Of a DNA stretch of 25,649 nt, positions 8,649-18,085 are shown piece by piece; position 1 is the stretch's first letter; each line of letters opens with the position of its first letter. This DNA is from Nemertoderma westbladi (taxonomy: Eukaryota; Xenacoelomorpha; Nemertodermatida; Nemertodermatidae), in contig JAUCBJ010000101.1 in NCBI GenBank assembly GCA_032718475.1, positions 1 through 25,649 on the forward strand, read 5' to 3'. Below the pieces are notes generated by a model. That model saw only the letters and a program-made list of their open reading frames with translations, was not told the origin of the DNA and did no database searches. Both the position numbers and the translations under genes were made by a program.

Positions 8649-11600
8649 CTCGTGTCACTGGTATTGCACGCTGTCCGTGCATACTACTTACGGTATAACT
8701 GACGCGCTTACCTTGTCTGAGATCCGTCACGACGTCAGCTATCTTTTCATCCACGTAGCTGTGAGATGAGGCTGAATCTAGAATTGCGTAGATTCTCTTG
8801 CTCCCCTTTGTGCCAGTAATCTTAATCGGAATTACACTGAATCCCTTCAGTTGGTCAGTAGTCAGAAGCGCGATCGATGGTTGTTCGTCTCCATTGGAAT
8901 ATTCGTCGTCGTCTTCTAACTCTTCGTCCGACGATCCGGATTGTTCTGAGAAGCAATCCTCAATATGGGTCACGAAGGTTGGAGTCGTTTTCGATTCTCG
9001 ATTTCTGTAGGCCGCATCACATCTCGCTGCTGCTTCCGGGTGTTCCCTGGCGAAGCGTTTTGTCGGCGTGTGGCTGTCTGTGTGGAGCAGACCGTCGTGG
9101 TTGCGTCCACAGGATGGACAAGTGTCAGTATTTGGGCAATCCTTACGGACGTGTCCGTGTCGCGTACACCGCCAACAAGAGTCCAGTGGCCGTATCTGCA
9201 GCCGCCGTTCTTCCGAGTTTAACTCGCGAAACTGTCGACAACCTCTCAACTTGTGACCGATATACCGCTTGCCTAAATGCTCGCAGTATTGGCAGCCGCT
9301 GAAGTCGGTACTGAGTTGTTGTCTAGTCTGTTTTATCCCAATGGGCGCAGATACCCTACTTCCGTCCGAGAATTGTCGGGTTTCCGTCGATGTGGCGTAA
9401 GTGGCCGTCTTAGTGGATGTTGTCTGGGGTTTTTGTCGGTTGGAGGATGGCAATGTGATTCCTTCTGCCACGATGTGCTGGTCAGTGTAGTTGGATCGAG
9501 TTTCTACTACTGCCTCCCTGGATATTAAAAGGTACACGTCCTCCAGTTTTAAGAATCCGCCCCGCTCTTCTCGCTGGTATTCGATCTTTCTCCACTCCCG
9601 ACGAAGTCGATGGTGGAGTCGTCCTATGATCTTTAATAGGACTGTAGGGGTATTCCCGTAGTCAAGTTGTCCAATGGATCTTAAAGTAGTGATAGCGTTC
9701 CTTATCTCGTCAGCCAGTTTTAATAAGTCGACGGGTTTAGTAATAGCCCCTCCCTTACAGAGTTCCTCTATTACTGACCTGGCCATACTGACTGTACCTC
9801 CGTATATCGAAGTTAAACGATCGTACGCTAGTTCGAAGGCGTCCGGTACACCAACGAAGGTCTCTGCCAAACGTTTAGGTTCTCCTGACAACGTTTGGAG
9901 CAGGTAATTAAACTTCTCCCGTGATGTAAAGGCGCACACGGCGATCTGGGATTCGATATAGTCTACGAAAGTATGCCAGTGTTTTGAGCTACCGGAAAAC
10001 TTCGGTGGTTGTTGTACCGGCAATCCTTGTCTGGCTGCGAATTTCGCTATCTCCTCGGCAACGTTCAGAGTTTCGCGTCCTTGGTTGTTACACTGGTTGA
10101 TATCCCTTCTTGGCGCTTTTCCCTGATACGATGTATGTTTTGAAGGTACCGGTCTTTGTGGTTCCTTCGGGTGTCTATTGTGTTCGAATTCGGAATTTCT
10201 CGAACTGTCGGTGTGACCTTCCTCCAGACGTTCCTCGATCTGAGCCAACTTGTTAACAACTGGTCGCAGGATGTCGGCGAACTGTTGTGTACTGATTGCG
10301 TCCGTTGGGTGTAACGCCTTCTGTGTTGGTGTATTCTGTGGAGGATTGTCTACAAAGGAGTTGTCTGAACGCTCGCGTTTATATTCATCGGCCGCCCCTG
10401 TTCTAAATACCTCGCGTTTCGGGTAATCCGATTCGCTCGAAGTACTACTATCATCTGGATATGGAGGTCGACGTGCTCGCGTCCGTTGCGTCGTACGAAT
10501 TCTCACGTTTCGTTTCGGAACATCGTCCACTGATCTCCGTTGTTCGGTAGGCTCACAAGTCTTCCTCGAAGTCGTAGATTGCGATGTACGCTGGTTGAAC
10601 GGTCGCGTATCCACTAGTCTCCGTTGTTCGGTAGGCTCACAAGTCTTCCTCGAAGTCGTAGATTGCGATGTACGCTGGTTGAACGGTCGCGTATCCACTA
10701 GTCTCCGTTGTTCGGTAGGCTCACAAGTCTTCCTCGAAGTCGTAGATTGCGATGTAAACTGAACCGGTGGGCGAATGACAGCATTTGAAACAACTGGCCT
10801 TGTTGGCCTAAACGTCATTGGGTAAGCGTAGTGTGTAACAGGTTTTGGCGTCAAAGGTGGACTCACCTGTTTAGTCGTCAGTAGTGCAGGTCCGACTAAT
10901 AAACTACTACGATCTGTAATCGGCGGGTTACTTACCTTGACTTTTGGAATAGGCGATGACGTTGCTCTTGGCGGTGTAAACTTGTCCGGAATAACAAACC
11001 TGTGTTCCGTCGCACCATGGATAGGAGAAATATTACTACTACCAGCAATCGAAACAGGTTCCTTAGTCGTAACAGGTGCAAACATAGGAGTTACCTGAGG
11101 GAATCTTTGACATAAGTCCCTAACTAATTGTCTTTCTCGTCCAGGTGCCCCTACCGAACCTTCCTTCATTCGTTCCTGGATTTGGCGGTGCCTTACCTCT
11201 AACTGGTCTAGATCGTGTCCATCTCGAGATCTCATCGATCGATCGCGGGCTTGTAGATCCAGATCTTCCTTCGCGTTGGCTAATTCTCTCGCCTTCTTCC
11301 CGAGTTCGAAATGAAGTTTAACTTCCTTCTCGCGTTGTTCCGTCTGTTGTTGTTGCGCCTCGAGCTCCGCTTGTCTTATCGCTGATTGAGCCTTTATTTG
11401 CCGTCTTTTCATTTCAGCTCTTGCTTCCGAAACTCGCTTGTGTTCTTCCAACTCCGCTGCTCGTCGCTCTAGTTCCGCTGCTGCTGCTCGTCGCTCTAGT
11501 TCCGCTGCTGCTGCTCGTTGCTCCGACTCCGCTGCTGCTGCTCGTCGCTCCGACTCCGCTGCTTGTCGTTCTAACTCAGCTGCTGCCGCTTGTTGCGCTA

Positions 11601-12624
11601 ACTCAGCTGTCGCTGTTCGCTGTGCTATTTCTAGCTCCAACCTTTCCATCTCAGCCGCTTCCAACTCGGCTTGTTCTTGCAGATGAGAGATTCTTGCAAC
11701 ATTCGCAATGCGTAGTTTCTCTTCTTGCACGGCTGCTTGTGCCGTCAACAGTTGAGCTTGTTCCTCCGCTTCCCGTTGTTGTCTGTCGTGCTGTTGTTGC
11801 TGTCTGTAAATTTCTGATGTCACTATACTTATCTCGCCAATTTCGCTGCGAATACTCACTAACGATTGGTCCAGTATTCCCGGTGCCGATTCGATTCGTA
11901 CGGGTGAAGTTTCCCTCGTATATTCCGGCACGGTTTCCGAATCGCCGATGTCTTCGCCGCACATACGTAAGTGGTCCGTCAGATGTTTCAATTGTCCATC
12001 CAATCGGTACAGTTCCTGTTCTTCCTCGGGCTGTAATAATTCATCCGAAACTGACTCACCTAACAACTGGTCCGCTTGTTCCTGTTGTATCTGCCTAATC
12101 GTCGACTTAAACTGAATCAGTTTCTCTCTAGCGATCATTAGTTTCTCGAGGATTCTAAGTTGAGTTTCCATGTCCTGTCTCTGTCTAGCTAGATCTTGTA
12201 GACCAATTAGGTTATCTACGGACTTGTGTACTCTAGTTTGCACTCTAACCTGGAGGGTGTAGAACTCGAATCGAGACATCGGAGCGGTCAACTCGTCTAA
12301 TATGCGATGACCTTCTCCAATACTCCTGGTAATATGCGCCATGTATCCACCGACGCTTCTAACCACACTCTCCTGGCTTCCTGCTGAACTTACCATGTCC
12401 GTTTCCCTGTATCTAGGTTGCGGAACAGTTAGAAAGTCCTCGGTCCTGCCGTCGCCTCGTACTACGGCATCCGGTACTCCCGTTGGATGTACTGGTGACG
12501 CACACGGTGTAGGTTCAGTAGGCTCGCGAGTCTTCCCCTGTTGTTCTTCCGCTGCTGACTTATCCGCATCACACGAGTCATAGTCGGTAGGTGTGTTCTT
12601 CGTATAGTCTTGTTTGTCACTCAT
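8626..12624 (-). CDS. BEL/Pao retrotransposon Gag-protease, truncated by the PLE
   Basis: An open frame of 1332 codons from ATG at 12624. Gag should form the particle and the aspartic protease should process it. Residues 1 to about 500 are acidic, then an Ala/Glu/Arg/Gln-rich coiled coil (about 270-470) built from AAAELERR-like repeats. Residues about 623-700 hold three 28-aa repeats. A DUF1759-type Gag domain typical of BEL/Pao spans about 874-1040 (FSGSSKHWHTF to LLISREAV). Zinc-binding motifs follow: CQYC...H...C, a classic CCHC knuckle CWRCTRHGHVRKDC near 1149, then CPSCGRNHDGLLH. The protease (DUF1758-like) carries YAILDSASSHSYV with D1283. The frame then crosses the PLE border at 8648/8649, so the last seven or so residues and the stop come from antisense PLE DNA. 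Reverse transcriptase, RNase H and integrase are absent here and may lie left of the window. The roughly 870-residue stretch before the Gag domain is longer than I expect for BEL. Confidence 0.88.
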   Translation of the reverse strand: MSDKQDYTKNTPTDYDSCDADKSAAEEQQGKTREPTEPTPCASPVHPTGVPDAVVRGDGRTEDFLTVPQPRYRETDMVSSAGSQESVVRSVGGYMAHITRSIGEGHRILDELTAPMSRFEFYTLQVRVQTRVHKSVDNLIGLQDLARQRQDMETQLRILEKLMIAREKLIQFKSTIRQIQQEQADQLLGESVSDELLQPEEEQELYRLDGQLKHLTDHLRMCGEDIGDSETVPEYTRETSPVRIESAPGILDQSLVSIRSEIGEISIVTSEIYRQQQQHDRQQREAEEQAQLLTAQAAVQEEKLRIANVARISHLQEQAELEAAEMERLELEIAQRTATAELAQQAAAAELERQAAESERRAAAAESEQRAAAAELERRAAAAELERRAAELEEHKRVSEARAEMKRRQIKAQSAIRQAELEAQQQQTEQREKEVKLHFELGKKARELANAKEDLDLQARDRSMRSRDGHDLDQLEVRHRQIQERMKEGSVGAPGRERQLVRDLCQRFPQVTPMFAPVTTKEPVSIAGSSNISPIHGATEHRFVIPDKFTPPRATSSPIPKVKVSNPPITDRSSLLVGPALLTTKQVSPPLTPKPVTHYAYPMTFRPTRPVVSNAVIRPPVQFTSQSTTSRKTCEPTEQRRLVDTRPFNQRTSQSTTSRKTCEPTEQRRLVDTRPFNQRTSQSTTSRKTCEPTEQRRSVDDVPKRNVRIRTTQRTRARRPPYPDDSSTSSESDYPKREVFRTGAADEYKRERSDNSFVDNPPQNTPTQKALHPTDAISTQQFADILRPVVNKLAQIEERLEEGHTDSSRNSEFEHNRHPKEPQRPVPSKHTSYQGKAPRRDINQCNNQGRETLNVAEEIAKFAARQGLPVQQPPKFSGSSKHWHTFVDYIESQIAVCAFTSREKFNYLLQTLSGEPKRLAETFVGVPDAFELAYDRLTSIYGGTVSMARSVIEELCKGGAITKPVDLLKLADEIRNAITTLRSIGQLDYGNTPTVLLKIIGRLHHRLRREWRKIEYQREERGGFLKLEDVYLLISREAVVETRSNYTDQHIVAEGITLPSSNRQKPQTTSTKTATYATSTETRQFSDGSRVSAPIGIKQTRQQLSTDFSGCQYCEHLGKRYIGHKLRGCRQFRELNSEERRLQIRPLDSCWRCTRHGHVRKDCPNTDTCPSCGRNHDGLLHTDSHTPTKRFAREHPEAAARCDAAYRNRESKTTPTFVTHIEDCFSEQSGSSDEELEDDDEYSNGDEQPSIALLTTDQLKGFSVIPIKITGTKGSKRIYAILDSASSHSYVDEKIADVVTDLRQGKRVSYTVSSMHGQRAIPVTRVKLKLLK
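10526..10757 (-). repeat. 84-bp in-frame tandem repeats in the BEL gag
   Basis: Units begin at 10526, 10610 and 10694; the third is partial (to about 10757). The period of 84 bp keeps the frame and encodes 28-residue units containing TTSRKTCEPTEQRR and VDTRPFNQR. The units are almost identical, so the expansion is recent. The region looks like a disordered linker between coiled coil and Gag domain. Confidence 0.9.
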
Positions 12625-14726
12625 TTCGGTAGTTGTAAGTCAAGTAAAGTGAGTGTCAAAGTATCGAGTTTACCGTAAACGGTACTAATTACAGTCATAT
12701 AAAATTAGCCTACCGGCCGATTCTATAGCAGATGGATAAAATTAGCCTAAACGGCCAATTTTACAGCAAATAAATGTCACGGAATAAGTATATAATAAAA
12801 TTAGCCTAACGGCCGATTTTATAACAAATAAATCGGATAACGATATGCGTTATCAAAAGGTAAATTAAATACAATAATACGGACTAATTCAGCAATGAAC
12901 AAAGAAATCATACGGAATGCATAAATACTTGAGACAGTGGAACCCACAATAATTTTAACTAATACGGTAATGCCTAACTTATTTATGCAACTTTCCGAAC
13001 TCACCCACTCCAATAATTCTCCAGAAAAACAGATTCCCAGATACAAACCGGACGTGAACCTTTCCGTTTTTAACGTTGCGGACGAAACGCGATTTTCCCA
13101 ACCAAAGTTGTTGAGTTATCTATCTCCCAAACTTGCTAAACACGGTCTTGCTCCCGTTACAGTCTAGAAATGAGTTCTGAATCCTGAAAAACAAAAGAGT
13201 TAGGTTTTACTTTTACGAAAATTTTGTACCGGTACAATATGGTATTTAAACCCTTTTTAAACACCGGTATTCAATTCCAAAAAATATTTTACACGCGGTT
13301 CAAATCAAATTTTATTTCAAAAAATTAGCACTTAGCTAATCAAATATAAACTTTTACCTCAAAATACCAAATTTTCAAATAACTTTAGTCCTACCGAACC
13401 GTAGTTCAGTAAAACATATTCCTACTAAATGGAAGAGACGGTAACAATACCTGCAATATCCTACTGTAAAGTTTGTGAATCAAATCATAAATCCGACCTT
13501 CTCACCAAAACAGTAAACTCTAAGTAAGCGAATATATTGCAGTATTGATCTCTTATAACCGGTGAGGCAGAAAACAGTCTACGAGCAGACAAACTTCGAT
13601 AAAACAAAATCCCGCGCAGCGAATCCTAAAATCAGGCTGACTCACTGACGGACTAAGGGGCTCGTATACTTTGCCGCGGTGTGATTTATATGGTTGGGCA
13701 AAGAGACGCTAGCTAGGTACAGAGGCAGAGATTTGGAGATGTCTAACTAGCGAGCAAAGTGCAGTAAGGACGAAAGTTAATTTTATATATTTTGAGGTGT
13801 AAATAATTTCTAACGCGCGTGTGTCAATTCTGAACGGTCAAAAGCAGTTTTGCTCCTTCACATATATAATTACTGGGTACAGTGTGCATTTTACGAAATA
13901 TTCTAATTTTGTAACTTGTAGGTCCAATACTCACGAATGATAAGGTTCCTTCCCCTCTTGCGTATTTCCAGGACTCAAATTCAGGCATAAGGTTAATGCT
14001 ACGCCCAGAATTCGGCAATTTTAGGTACCAGGTCCCTGATACTAAGAAGAGATGTGTTAGTTTACTACTGTAGGCGTACAGTTACTAATAGCTATCCTGG
14101 CGTCTTATCTAGAATTTTAGTCACCCAGGTAGGCTGGGTAACTTCCTATCAGGACGTTGGCGGGGACACGGTAGATGTTAGTATCCCTAATAGCCTCAAT
14201 TTATTTGCGCCTAGCTGTAAACTGCCCTACCGCCTGAACGGTACAATCCCAATTCAGGTGAAAACACAGCAACCCTCCTAGCCTACAAGTTCTAATGCGA
14301 TGGACACTGTTGTACTGCAAATAGTCGCAAACGCACCTGTACTTAGCAAGAGTTAGGCGTACAGTTTGCTGCACCCTACCAATTTGTATGCTTCGTACCG
14401 ATGTGCCTACGTCCTATCTGCGTACTAGTATCTGCCTGCTCTTTCCCTCTCCCCGTAGGAATATGAAGGTCTACTGCGGTTTTTCCTGAATCAAGACAGT
14501 ACAGTCCCTAAGATGTAATTTTAGGCTCACAGCGTGTCACTACTTCTACCTTTTGATCTTTGGTCTTAAACTTAGGTAGCAAGGCGTCGAACGCTGTCTA
14601 ACCTTTCAGGCGATGGGCGAATAACTCAAGATGGTATTGCGGGTTGTCTCTGGTCTACATTCCCCCGATGTTCCCGTTCATTGCTGCGGCCCGATCTCTA
14701 GCCGGCCATCCTATCCTTAAGTTTGT
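12625..14726. other. Non-coding region upstream of BEL gag; probable leader/LTR and flank
   Basis: Apart from the short repeats at 12699-12835 I find no gene. The 5' LTR and primer-binding site of the BEL element should be in or near this stretch, read on the minus strand. I cannot place either, because only one LTR would be inside the window. Small frames such as 12937-13167 (+) and 14054-14281 (+) show no recognisable protein character. Confidence 0.5.
12699..12835. repeat. Three short repeats upstream of the BEL gag
   Basis: ATAAAATTAGCC(T) followed by an (A)CGGCC(G/A)ATT-like block starts at 12699, 12736 and 12795, 37 and 59 bp apart. It lies 75-210 bp upstream of the gag start on the minus strand, in leader or LTR sequence. 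A regulatory or packaging role is possible but unproven. Confidence 0.7.
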
Positions 14727-14900
14727 TCACCGTAGTGAATCCATGGTGAAAGAAAAGCAGATAGCGGTATTTCTGAATTTATTGCAGATAATAATACAAA
14801 ATGTAATCTGAATACTAATGACAGAATAAACAAATATCAGAATAATACAGAAGATTAGAATGAATAAAGATAGAAGTGAACTAATGAACGAAATCGCACC

Positions 14901-15047
14901 TTTATATACCAAATTTGTGCTGCAATCAATCGAGAAAATTCTCGATTGTTCTATAGGTTCTAACGGGTTTTTAAAGATAGCTATTGGTCCAGCTAATATA
15001 TAACTTGCACGACATTGGTTACAATCAAATAACTACAGTCTCATTGG
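14901..15047 (-). promoter_or_regulatory. Promoter-like cluster: three CCAAT boxes and a TATA box, minus strand
   Basis: Read on the minus strand, CCAAT occurs at 15047-15043, 15018-15014 and 14987-14983, followed by TATATAAA at 14908-14901. The order and spacing suit an RNA polymerase II promoter that would fire toward lower coordinates, in the direction of the BEL gag. A perfect 10-bp-arm hairpin (CAATCGAGAA/TTCTCGATTG, 14927-14948) lies between the last CCAAT and the TATA. It may be BEL LTR U3 or an unrelated promoter. Confidence 0.4.
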
Positions 15048-15120
15048 TACAGACAAATGCAATTAATTTGTAGCGGTCAATTTAAATGAGTTGAAATTCT
15101 GCACAAAAAATAATTCGCAC

Positions 15121-15195
15121 TTACTAGGATTCGAACTCAATACCTACTACACATATAATTTCCAACGCTCTACCGACTGAGCTACTGAACCACTT
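15121..15195 (-). repeat. tRNA-derived sequence (SINE head or tRNA pseudogene)
   Basis: On the minus strand TAGCTCAGTCGG (15184-15173) fits the polymerase III A box, and AGTTCGAATCC (15137-15127) fits the B box, about 35 nt apart as in a tRNA. The D arm GCTC/GAGC pairs, but the anticodon stem and acceptor stem do not, so this is not a working tRNA. The borders of any SINE body cannot be set. Confidence 0.65.
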
Positions 15196-15285
15196 GACCA
15201 ATAGGCGTACAAATGATAGAACAAATACGAATGAGAACTCAAAGCAATCTTTTACAAAGTTAATTCGAATAAAATAAAATTTTGA

Positions 15286-16610
15286 AAATCCACGGCATTT
15301 AGGGAATATAATTCTATAGATAAATTTCATTCCGCAAACCATGGTTTCAAACTGCACAAATCAGAATTGAATATAACGTTCAATCTGACAACCTCGTTAG
15401 AAACATTTGTAATACCTCAACCGGTTGTTGAATATATCCACAGCAATGTAACACAAGAATCTGCAAACAAGCTCCTTGGTATGTCAACACTCAAAGCTTC
15501 CTTTTTTGTTGATGAGTGTCTGTTTGATTTTCATAATATTTCAAACTCAATTCTTTTAATTATTTGGAACGCATGATTCATCCCCTCAAAGATGAATCTC
15601 GTTTCTTCAAACTGTTTGGATATGATGTACTAACTTTTATTGAACAATTGAATGAAATAACCTGTTTCTACAACAACAGCAAAGCACATTATTTTGGTTT
15701 TAATTTTAAAGTTGTTCGTTATTCGAAAACATCCCCACTGAGACCTATTGATTTAATACAACTAGAAGATACAGTAGATGGGGGTTGGTTAACCATTTCA
15801 GACACTGCGGCTGCTTTACTACAACATTATATAAACATTTGTCGTCCTTACATCAATCCAATCTCGTACATTGTCTTAGAGCCAGATAACTATGTTTCTT
15901 TCGATAGTTCTACTTTTGGTTATATCACAAATATTAATAATAAAAGAAACATTGCAATCGCGAGCGGAGTTGAGGTTGATTCAAACAAAGTTATTGTTTC
16001 CACAAGAGATGCACTTTTACTCACGAGAAATGAACTTCTTAAAATTTCATGGTTCGATTCTGCGGTCGAAGGATACGAATGCTACGATGAAGTCAACCAC
16101 GAAGAATTAATTTCAGATCGAATAAAAATTTATACCGCTTACAGCTGCGAAACCCTCGAAATTTCTGACAGACGCTATGACTACATGTTCTCTATTGACA
16201 ATACAGATCGCGCCCGAGAAGCACTCTCTGAACTAAAGTCATTGGCCAACAATAGTGATTATGAACCAAAGCAACTACAACTACCTAATCACCAGTGTCT
16301 TAATTTATATGAATCAGTAGCGGCTTTCATTTATTCATTCAAAGGCGAAGCTTATGTTGGCATATGGCCCGTCATCAAAAAAGATTTGAAATCAACCACG
16401 TTTCAGTTTACCGACGGTTTAAATATAAAAGCGAGTGATTTCTCCAACTTTCATCCCATTCAACAATCCACTTCCTCCCATTACTATCTCACCTGGCTGT
16501 GGCTGTGGCTGTGGCTGTGGTTGTGGCTGTGGCTGTGGCTGTGGTTGTGGCTGTGGCTGTGGTTGTGGCTGTGGCTGTGGTTGTGGTTGTGGCTGTGGCT
16601 GTGGTTGTGA
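15286..16610 (+). pseudogene. Unrecognised AT-rich coding remnant, frameshifted, fused to a microsatellite
   Basis: I do not recognise this protein. One frame is open from 15286 to 15576 without an early ATG. It includes a segment (FVIPQPVVEYIHSNVTQESA) that loosely recalls an F-box start. A second frame continues at once (ATG at 15573) to 16610, about 310 ordinary-looking residues with EVDSNKVIVS and FKGEAYVGIWPVIKK, then about 35 residues of pure Trp-Leu repeat encoded by the microsatellite, then a stop inside the repeat. The join at about 15564-15576 looks like a single frameshift in one former gene. It could instead be exons of a host gene or an integrated foreign gene. No neighbours help. 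It is clearly protein-like in composition, but its function is unknown. Confidence 0.5.
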
Positions 16611-16734
16611 CTGTGGTTGTGGTTGTGGCTGTGGCTGTGGTTGTGGCTGTGGCTGTGGCTGTGGCTGTGGCTGTGGCTGTGGTTGTGGTTGTGGCTGTGG
16701 CTGTGGTTGTGGCTGTGGCTGTGGCTGTGGCTGT
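16496..16734 (+). repeat. CTGTGG/TTGTGG hexanucleotide microsatellite
   Basis: About 40 units of CTGTGG with scattered TTGTGG variants and one TTGTGA. The + strand frames read as Trp-Leu, Cys-Gly and Ala-Val dipeptides. The TTGTGA unit supplies the stop for the upstream frame at 16610. The Cys-Gly frame stays open through the array to 16848. Confidence 0.97.
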
Positions 16735-16848
16735 AAGAGGGCTTTATTTAATTATGCGCTTGAACTGCTTCATAAAATACAATGCGAAAGAATGCAAACT
16801 ATTGCAAGAGCAGATGTTTATTATAATTTCTCGGACGAATTGATGTAA
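16735..16848 (+). other. Possible C-terminal tail of the remnant beyond the microsatellite
   Basis: Directly after the array, the frame that reads Cys-Gly continues with about 35 residues of normal composition (ALFNYALELLHKIQCERMQ) to a TAA at 16846-16848. It may be the true C terminus of the gene whose body is 15573-16495, separated by repeat expansion. This is inference from composition only. Confidence 0.3.
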
Positions 16849-17197
16849 TAACGAAGCTGTAGGTTTGAATAATTTAAACTCTGTGGCAGGCCCCATTCAC
16901 GCGTTGACGTACAGTATAGGATTCGATGTTTGGATTAGTCATACCACATCTAATAAGAGCCCGAGCAGCCGCAGATTATTGAGGGATTGACTCAGGGCCA
17001 AACTGGCCCACTTTATTTTCTTGAAAGGGTAAATTATGTTTTGGGCCTCGTTCGCATGTTTATATTTAATTCTACCTTTACCTACTGTACAACAAAAATA
17101 ATACAAATGTATTGTATATTGTAATGTACAGTGCCTATTGTGTTGTATATTTCGTTTGCTGTAGTACAATTTATTCATCTCGCGTCCCTATCTGATT

Positions 17198-17278
17198 GAT
17201 TTGTATCAAATTAAATTGCCTTTGGCAACATTATTTGATACAAATCGATTGATTAAACAATTAATTAATTGTTTAATC
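17198..17278. repeat. Two adjacent strong palindromes
   Basis: GATTTGTATCAAAT (17198-17211) pairs with ATTTGATACAAATC (17233-17246), enclosing an inner TTGCC/GGCAA hairpin. Next to it, 17251-17278 is a perfect 28-bp palindrome (14-base arm GATTAAACAATTAA). More TTAATTAA-rich palindromic sequence continues to about 17310. This could be the core of a short inverted-repeat (MITE-like) element. Confidence 0.75.
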
Positions 17279-17812
17279 GACCAATTAATTAATTGTTTAA
17301 TTAATTAATGACCTAATTAACACCCAAGGTGCGAAGTTGGACTAAACTGTCGCCGAGGGTGGCATACTATTACTACTAATGTTATTTTAGTGATTATTTA
17401 GTAGATTAGTGCGATATATTAGTGTTTATTACGTACGTAATTACTTATAATATATATTTAGTGCGACGGCGAGAAAATAATTATTTTTCTCTTTCCTTAC
17501 TGTCCGTATCATATTATAAATACGTGACTACAGTAAGATGAAATGTCCGTACTTCTTAAAGTACAATAAAGCCACTACTATATTCAAGTATTATTAGTAG
17601 GCAGAGTATTAGGAATGCAAAGTTCAGATCCTCGTGTCTCGGCTAAACCAAGCTCTGGGTAGACCTTGGAAACGACTTGCCTCTTCACACTGACATTGCT
17701 TCGTGCGATATTGCTCTTCTACCTTATATTAAATAATACATATAGTAGCGTGATGTCCCTCTAACAGTAGCGTAAAACGCAAATAAATCTGTTAAACCTT
17801 TTGACCATCTGT

Positions 17813-18085
17813 AATTCTAGTCGATTAAGATATCGCGGCACCCACCGATATACTTGAAAAACCAATTCTAGAATCAGTGGTTAACGTCCCCAGACAAGCT
17901 CTGGAATAAATCGGTGCCCATCTTAAATATTAATTTAATATTTATTACAATCTGTAAAATTCAGATCCGTTAACAATTCTAGTCGATTAAGATATCGTAC
18001 CACTTACCGATACTCTTAAAAGACAAATTTCATAGAATTAAGGATCCTATGTCCCCAGACCTGCTCTGGAATCAAATTGTGTCAA
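17813..18085. repeat. Duplicated motif of about 110 bp, spaced 162-165 bp
   Basis: AATTCTAGTCGATTAAGATA begins at 17813 and 17975. The downstream blocks ACCGATA, GTCCCCAGAC and GCTCTGGAAT recur in the same order (17886-17907 and 18051-18072). CCAGA/TCTGG can form a small hairpin in both copies although the loop differs (CAAGC, CCTGC). The bases between conserved blocks have diverged, so the conserved parts may be under constraint. The repeat lies 0.8-1.1 kb upstream of the large ORF. Confidence 0.75.

Noticed and set aside
11421-12098. 225-codon plus-strand Leu/Val-rich frame
   Set aside because: It is the antisense of the Ala/Glu/Arg coiled-coil repeats of the BEL gag; low complexity mirrors those codons.
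12937-13167. 76-codon plus-strand frame upstream of the BEL gag
   Set aside because: No recognisable domain and probably chance in leader DNA, though the composition is not extreme.
14727-14912. 61-codon minus-strand hydrophobic frame
   Set aside because: It overlaps the TATA box, and its Ile/Phe richness follows from AT-rich DNA.
15121-15195. A functional tRNA gene
   Set aside because: Anticodon and acceptor stems do not pair.
16499-16843. Ala-Val-rich frame of 114 codons across the microsatellite
   Set aside because: It is simply another reading of the CTGTGG array.
17198-17278. Bidirectional transcription terminator
   Set aside because: Rho-independent hairpin terminators are bacterial; the rest of the window is clearly eukaryotic.
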